In this document: piece after piece, positions 6,679 to 10,724 of the stretch
Layout of the letters: every line of letters begins with the position of its first letter
Position numbering within the stretch: position 1 is the stretch's first letter
Source: an uncultured Erythrobacter sp.
GTDB lineage: Bacteria > Pseudomonadota > Alphaproteobacteria > Sphingomonadales > Sphingomonadaceae
Assembly: GCA_947258465.1 (NCBI GenBank)
Contig: CAMYIQ010000248.1
Location: forward strand, 1-10,724
Direction of reading: 5' to 3'
DNA length: 10,724 nt
Translations under genes and position numbers: made by a program
The notes under the pieces: generated by a model
The model's database searches: none
Told to the model about the DNA's origin: nothing
The model's input: the letters and a program-made list of their open reading frames with translations, nothing else

Positions 6679-7571
6679 TCTTTCTCGCGTGGGTGTGCGC
6701 TGCGATACGTGTCGAGCAACCGGGCCGCGTCGACCTTGGTGTAAATTTGCGTCGAGCCCAGACTGGCATGGCCGAGCAGCTCCTGCAGGCTCCGCAAATC
6801 CGCGCCTGCGCCAAGCAGGTGAGTGGCAAAGCTGTGCCGTAGCGCGTGGGGCGTGGCGCTGTCGGGCAAGCCCAGTACTTTGCGCGCTCGTGCCGTCGCC
6901 TTCTGAACCATTCCTTGCGACAGCGGGCCGCCCTTTGCGCCGCGAAACAGCGCATCGTCCTTCGCCATGGGGTAGGGACAGCGCGCGGCATAATCCGCGA
7001 CAGCCTCGCGCACGACGGGGAGCAGCGGCACGACACGCTGTTTGCCGCCCTTGCCGCTGACGGTCAGCCTTTCGCCCATCGGCAGCGCGCTGCCGGTCAG
7101 CGACAGCGCCTCTGCGATCCGCATCCCAGCACCGTAGAGCAACAGCAGAACCGCGCGATCGCGTGCGCCGATCCAGTCTTCAGCGGCCAACGCCTCGACT
7201 GCATCGGCGAGCCCGATTGCGTCATCGGGCGTGACCGGGCGAGGCAAGCCTTTCTTTATCCTCGGCCCCCGCAGGCGCGGCGGGTCTGACACGGCATGTC
7301 CCGCCTGCGTTCGAGCGAAGGCGATGAACCCCTTCAACGCCGATAGTTCCCGCGCGGCGGAGGCGTTGGTGAGCCCCTCCGCACGGCGCGACGCCAAATG
7401 CGTGCGCAGGCGGGTTGGCGTGATTTCGGCGACGGCGTCCCAGGACGAAAGGCCCATTCGCGAGAGCAGACGCTCCGCCGCCTTGTCATAGGCGCGCACA
7501 GTATGATGGGAGCGGCGCAATCCGAGTGCCAGGTGATCGTGCCAGGCCGCGAGCAGATCGTTACTGCTCAT
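6675..7571 (-). CDS. xerC: Tyrosine recombinase XerC
   Basis: XerC acts with XerD at the chromosomal dif site to resolve dimers formed by recombination. The 298-residue protein has the N-terminal SAM-like core-binding domain (about 5-90, with SHHTVRAY) and a complete catalytic domain: Arg151 in GAGMRIAE, Lys174 in SGKGGKQR, His242 and Arg245 in HALRHSFATH, His268 in LLGHASLG and the nucleophile Tyr277 in STQIYTKV. The ending DTYRSAHPR resembles XerC more than XerD. The ATG overlaps the hemW TGA as ATGA and has no good ribosome-binding site of its own, so it is probably translated by coupling to hemW. No phage or integrative-element genes are nearby, which favours the housekeeping role over an integrase. 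No dif-like site was recognised in the window. Confidence 0.9.
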   Translation of the reverse strand: MSSNDLLAAWHDHLALGLRRSHHTVRAYDKAAERLLSRMGLSSWDAVAEITPTRLRTHLASRRAEGLTNASAARELSALKGFIAFARTQAGHAVSDPPRLRGPRIKKGLPRPVTPDDAIGLADAVEALAAEDWIGARDRAVLLLLYGAGMRIAEALSLTGSALPMGERLTVSGKGGKQRVVPLLPVVREAVADYAARCPYPMAKDDALFRGAKGGPLSQGMVQKATARARKVLGLPDSATPHALRHSFATHLLGAGADLRSLQELLGHASLGSTQIYTKVDAARLLDTYRSAHPREKD

Positions 7572-8722
7572 GACGTCACGAGGTCGGTGCAGACCACTTC
7601 GCCAAGCAAGGCATCGAGCAGCGGCATGCCCTGTCGCGTGACGCCGATCCGCTCTTGCGTCGCCCAGACCAGGCCGAGATCGCGATAGAGGGCAAGTTTG
7701 CCCTCATCGACCAACGCAGCAGGCGCCGCGTCGAACCGGCGGGCAAGTGCCGCGAGATCGACCCCTTCTGCAAGCCGCAGTCCCATCAGCAGCGCTTCGC
7801 TGGCCTGCTCGCCGCGATCGAGTGTGCGCGCTTCGACAATCCCATGGCCCTGCGTCGCCACAGCAGAGAGGTAGTTCTCGGGCTTGCGGTGGCGTACCGT
7901 CGCGACGTCGCACCGCCGGCCATGCGCACCGGGGCCGATCCCGACATAGTCCTGATAGCGCCAATATGTCAGATTGTGACGGCTCTGCTGACCCGGCCGC
8001 GCATGGTTGCTGACCTCATAGGCGGGGAGGCCGGCAGCTTCGGTCGTATCGCGCGTCAGAGCGAATAGGTCGGCCGCGTGATCATCGCCGAGCGGTTCGA
8101 ACACGCCGCGCCGAACATCGGTGGCGAAACGCGTCGCGGGTTCGATCGTGAGCTGATAGAGCGACAGGTGATCGGTGCCGAGCGCCAGTGCCTTGCCCAG
8201 TTCCATTCGCCAATCCGCTCCCGTCTGATCGGGTCGGGCGTAGATCAGGTCGATCGAGACCCGGGCGAAATGCCGCTGCGCCACCGCCACTGCCTCCAGC
8301 GCTTCATCGACGCCGTGCAGCCTGCCGAGAAAACGCAACACCTCGTCTCGTAAGCTCTGCACGCCCAGCGAAACGCGATTGATTCCGGTTGCCGCCAGTT
8401 CGGCGAAATTGCCCGCCTCGACACTGCTGGGATTGGCTTCGAGCGTAATTTCGATCGCCGGATCGAACCCCCACAACCGCTCTGCCTGTTCCAGCAGGGC
8501 GGCAACGAGGGCAGGGGGCATGAGCGACGGAGTTCCTCCGCCAAAAAAGACACTTGCGAGGGGTTCTTGTGGCTGTGTCTCGTCATGCTCGTGCTGCATG
8601 TCGGCCACCAGCGCAGCTTTCCATTGCGCGATATCCGCAGTTTCCCGGACATGGCTGTTGAAATCGCAATAAGGACATTTCGCGATACAGAATGGCCAGT
8701 GAATGTAGAGAGCGCGGGCCAA
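7568..8722 (-). CDS. hemW: Radical SAM heme chaperone HemW
   Basis: HemW is a heme-binding radical-SAM relative of HemN that is thought to deliver heme to membrane enzymes; it is often mis-annotated as coproporphyrinogen III oxidase. The 384-residue protein begins ALYIHWPFC and holds the 4Fe-4S motif CxxxCxxC at Cys12, Cys16 and Cys19, followed by DFNSH. Further hallmarks are FFGGGTPS (59-66), EITLEANPSS (91-100), LGVQSL, YEVSN (235-239) and HNLTYW (249-254), the HNxxYW motif linked to heme binding. The start must be the TTG at 8722: an in-frame TAG stands five codons upstream and no ATG or GTG lies between it and the radical-SAM core. It is followed by xerC with a four-base overlap. It is divergent from the CAP-domain gene, with 47 bases between them to hold both promoters. 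Confidence 0.93.
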   Translation of the reverse strand: MARALYIHWPFCIAKCPYCDFNSHVRETADIAQWKAALVADMQHEHDETQPQEPLASVFFGGGTPSLMPPALVAALLEQAERLWGFDPAIEITLEANPSSVEAGNFAELAATGINRVSLGVQSLRDEVLRFLGRLHGVDEALEAVAVAQRHFARVSIDLIYARPDQTGADWRMELGKALALGTDHLSLYQLTIEPATRFATDVRRGVFEPLGDDHAADLFALTRDTTEAAGLPAYEVSNHARPGQQSRHNLTYWRYQDYVGIGPGAHGRRCDVATVRHRKPENYLSAVATQGHGIVEARTLDRGEQASEALLMGLRLAEGVDLAALARRFDAAPAALVDEGKLALYRDLGLVWATQERIGVTRQGMPLLDALLGEVVCTDLVTS

Positions 8723-8769
8723 GGATGTCTTCAGCTAATCTTAATCATCGGAACGGAATTCTTCCTGTC

Positions 8770-9366
8770 ATGGACGGGTCGAGAAACTGGATCGCGCCGC
8801 TCGGCGGTGCCATCGCACTGATATGTGCCACGGAGACGGCTGTAGCCGCAAGCGGATCATCGAAATCGCTCGATATGCGCGGCACCCATGCGGCATCGCG
8901 CTCGATCGACCGCCAGGACGCATCCAATCTGCGTATGGCTGCCCGTATTCTGGACATCCATAATCGGGAGCGGGTCCGGCTGCGCCTGCGCCCGCTGAAA
9001 TGGAATGTCCACCTCGAACGCGAAGCCCGGGCATGGGCGTATCGTCTTTCACGCAACGGCAGGCTCCAGCATGCCGACAGCAAGGTCCGCAACCGGACGG
9101 GCGAAAATCTCTGGATGGGCACGGCGGGACATTGGCCCGTGGAAACCATGGTCGGCATGTTCATCGAGGAAAAGAAGCATTACCGCCACGCCCAGTTTCC
9201 CGATATCTCGAAGACCGGGAACTGGGCCGATGTCGGACACTATACCCAGGTGGTGTGGCGCAAAACCGAGGAGGTCGGCTGCGCACTGGTGACGGCACAT
9301 GGCAACGATGTGCTGGTCTGCCGCTACTGGCCGGCCGGCAACGTCTGGGGCCAGAAAGCCTTCTAA
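8770..9366 (+). CDS. Secreted CAP (SCP/PR-1-like) domain protein
   Basis: A 198-residue exported protein with a CAP domain; the role of bacterial CAP proteins is mostly unknown. The preferred ATG at 8770 gives an N-terminus MDGSRNWIAPLGGAIALICA and a likely cleavage after AVA (24-26). In-frame ATGs at 8692 and 8725 would put a polar extension before the signal, and the first would overlap hemW. The CAP cavity residues are present: His101 in LQHAD, Glu112 in GENLW, Glu134 in FIEEKKHY and His147 in GHYTQVVWR. Cys171 and Cys184 (in VCRYWPAGN) could form the usual disulfide. Ribosome-binding is weak (GGAA only). It stands alone on the plus strand between rdgB and hemW, its stop three bases from the convergent rdgB stop. 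Confidence 0.88.
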   Translation: MDGSRNWIAPLGGAIALICATETAVAASGSSKSLDMRGTHAASRSIDRQDASNLRMAARILDIHNRERVRLRLRPLKWNVHLEREARAWAYRLSRNGRLQHADSKVRNRTGENLWMGTAGHWPVETMVGMFIEEKKHYRHAQFPDISKTGNWADVGHYTQVVWRKTEEVGCALVTAHGNDVLVCRYWPAGNVWGQKAF

Positions 9367-9369
9367 GCC

Positions 9370-9996
9370 TCAGCCGAATTGATCGGCAACAAGCTTGGTA
9401 AAGGCATCGGCGCGGTGGCTGATGGCGTGTTTCTCTGCCGGATCGAGCTGCGCGAATGTATGCTGGCGGCCTTTGGGCACGAAGACGGGATCGTATCCGA
9501 AACCCATGGTACCGCGCGGTGGCCAGGTTAGCGTGCCGGGGGAGGTGCCTTCATAGACCGCCTGCTCGCCATCGGGCCAGGCGAGCGCGAGGACACAGTG
9601 GAAAGCGCAGGAACGATCGACATCGGCGCCTTTCTCTTGCAGCATGCCTTCGACCTTGCCCATTGCCATGTACCAGTCGCGCCCCGGATCGCCTTCGAAC
9701 CACTGCCGCTCGGCCCAGTCGGCGGTGTAAACTCCGGGCCGTCCGCCGAGTGCATCGACGGACAAACCGCTATCATCCGCCAGAGCGACGAGACCCGATG
9801 CCTCCGCCGCAGCACGTGCCTTGATCAGCGCGTTCTGGACGAAGGTTGTACCTGTTTCGGCCGGTTCGGGCAGGCCCAGCGATCCGGCCGAGATGCATTT
9901 GACGCCATGCGGTTCGAGCAGAGCGGAAATCTCTTTCAACTTGCCATCGTTATGGGTGGCGATAACCAGCGAGCCCGAACCGATGCGACGTGTCAT
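9370..9996 (-). CDS. rdgB: XTP/dITP diphosphatase (RdgB/HAM1 family)
   Basis: This enzyme hydrolyses XTP, dITP and ITP to monophosphates, keeping deaminated purines out of DNA and RNA. The 208-residue protein carries all family signatures: VIATHNDGKLKE (11-22), ETGTTFVQNALIKA (47-60), LADDSGL (72-78), GGRPGVYTADWA (84-95), GFGYDPVF (165-172) and KHAISHRADA (189-198). Thr91 replaces the Ser most often found after PGVY, a mild change. Its ATG overlaps the rph stop as ATGA. The rph-rdgB pair is common in alphaproteobacteria and is often followed by hemW; here a reverse-strand gene separates them. No terminator hairpin is evident at the convergent junction with the CAP gene. Confidence 0.95.
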   Translation of the reverse strand: MTRRIGSGSLVIATHNDGKLKEISALLEPHGVKCISAGSLGLPEPAETGTTFVQNALIKARAAAEASGLVALADDSGLSVDALGGRPGVYTADWAERQWFEGDPGRDWYMAMGKVEGMLQEKGADVDRSCAFHCVLALAWPDGEQAVYEGTSPGTLTWPPRGTMGFGYDPVFVPKGRQHTFAQLDPAEKHAISHRADAFTKLVADQFG

Positions 9997-10709
9997 TTGC
10001 GCGTTGCCTCGTCCTGCGCCTTGAATACCTGCGCGCAGCCCATCTGGGCGAGGCGCAGGAGGCGAAGGAAGGCCTCCTCGTCATAGGGCGCGCCTTCGGC
10101 GGTTGCCTGTGCTTCGGCGATCTTGCCGCCTTCGATGAGCACGAAATTGGCATCGGCATCGGCGCCGCTATCCTCGGGATAGTCGAGGTCGAGGACCGGA
10201 GTACCCTGGTAGATGCCGCAGGAAATGGCGGCGACCTTGGCGCTGATCGGGTCCTGCGTGATCGCGCCGGATTTCATCAGCCCGTCGACCGCGAGACGCA
10301 GGGCAACCCAGGCGCCCGAGATCGAGGCCGTGCGCGTGCCGCCATCGGCCTGGATCACGTCGCAATCGAGCGTGATCTGCCGTTCGCCAAGCTTCTTCAT
10401 ATCCACGACGGCGCGTAAGGAACGGCCGATAAGGCGTTGGATTTCCTGTGTCCGCCCGCTCTGCTTGCCCTTGGCCGCTTCGCGCTGACCGCGGGTGTGC
10501 GTGGCGCGCGGGAGCATCGAGTATTCCCCGGTGACCCAGCCTTCGCCTTTGCCGCGCAGCCATGGCGGAATACGTTCTTCGACGCTGGCGGTGCACAGCA
10601 CACGCGTTTCGCCGAAGCTGATCAGGCAGCTACCCTCGGCATGTTTGGTGTAACCGGTCTCGATGGTGATGGCACGCATTTCGTCGGGCGCACGGCCGGA
10701 AGGTCGCAT
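9993..10709 (-). CDS. rph: Ribonuclease PH
   Basis: RNase PH is a phosphate-dependent 3'-5' exoribonuclease that trims tRNA and other RNA 3' ends, working as a hexameric ring. From the ATG at 10709 the protein has 238 residues, the usual length, and begins MRPSGRAPDEMR as relatives do. Signatures are GEYSMLPRAT (61-70), HTRGQREAAKGKQSGRTQEIQ (71-91), LDCDVIQADGGTRTASISG (114-132) and the metal-site region DLDYPEDSGADADANFV (174-190). An ATG four codons upstream (10721) is open, but its GGAGA is the ribosome-binding site for 10709, so the longer form is unlikely. It ends in an ATGA overlap with rdgB. Its promoter lies beyond the right edge. Confidence 0.95.
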   Translation of the reverse strand: MRPSGRAPDEMRAITIETGYTKHAEGSCLISFGETRVLCTASVEERIPPWLRGKGEGWVTGEYSMLPRATHTRGQREAAKGKQSGRTQEIQRLIGRSLRAVVDMKKLGERQITLDCDVIQADGGTRTASISGAWVALRLAVDGLMKSGAITQDPISAKVAAISCGIYQGTPVLDLDYPEDSGADADANFVLIEGGKIAEAQATAEGAPYDEEAFLRLLRLAQMGCAQVFKAQDEATRK

Positions 10710-10714
10710 AGGGG

Positions 10715-10720
10715 TCTCCA
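10715..10720 (-). promoter_or_regulatory. Shine-Dalgarno deciding the rph start
   Basis: TGGAGA on the minus strand stands five bases before the ATG at 10709 and overlaps the alternative ATG at 10721. It favours the shorter, family-typical RNase PH. Confidence 0.6.
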
Positions 10721-10724
10721 TTGC

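Noticed and set aside
6675..7571. Reading the tyrosine recombinase as the integrase of a mobile element
   Set aside because: It is translationally coupled to hemW, has a XerC-type C-terminus and stands among core genes, with no att-like repeats or cargo.
8723..8769. Divergent promoters and the short inverted repeat GGAA-TTC-TTCC between hemW and the CAP gene
   Set aside because: TAAGAT could serve as a -10 for hemW, but no matching -35 was seen, and the four-base arms are too short to mean anything alone.
9355..9400. Bidirectional terminator between the CAP gene and rdgB
   Set aside because: No stable stem with a T-run on either strand was found around the convergent stops.

Overview
The window reads as an ordinary stretch of core chromosome from a GC-rich alphaproteobacterium, most likely a member of the Sphingomonadales (Erythrobacter-like). 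That placement is an inference from the protein style, the codon bias and the pairing of a short LpoA-like lipoprotein with rsmI, yraN and gshB; no rRNA or other decisive marker is present. Almost every base is coding, and most junctions are a few bases long or overlap. No tRNA, rRNA, CRISPR array, insertion sequence, prophage or plasmid gene was seen.

Layout. (1) 1-549, minus: start of a lipoprotein alpha/beta-hydrolase (DUF900 type), cut by the left edge. (2) 625-3827, minus: a short LpoA-like penicillin-binding-protein activator, then parE (topoisomerase IV subunit B). A candidate promoter in front of parE would give a transcript with almost no leader. A perfect 10-bp inverted repeat lies between parE and the hydrolase. 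(3) 3865-6678, plus, divergent from the LpoA-like gene: rsmI, yraN, gshB and a DedA-family membrane protein, closely packed as a likely operon. (4) 6675-8722, minus: hemW then xerC, overlapping by ATGA; the xerC stop overlaps the dedA stop. (5) 8770-9366, plus: a secreted CAP/SCP-domain protein. (6) 9370-10709, minus: rph then rdgB, overlapping by ATGA.

How they fit together: the genes serve chromosome segregation (ParE decatenation, XerC dimer resolution), ribosome and RNA maturation (RsmI, RNase PH), nucleotide-pool cleaning (RdgB), redox and heme handling (GshB, HemW) and the envelope (LpoA-like, DedA, CAP protein, lipoprotein hydrolase). I found no convincing undescribed multi-gene system. 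The points worth a second look are small: start-site oddities at rsmI, parE and hemW, the inverted repeat, the plus-strand CAP gene splitting the rph-rdgB and hemW-xerC block, a short LpoA-like protein without the TPR half, and a DedA protein with Asn where an acidic residue is common.
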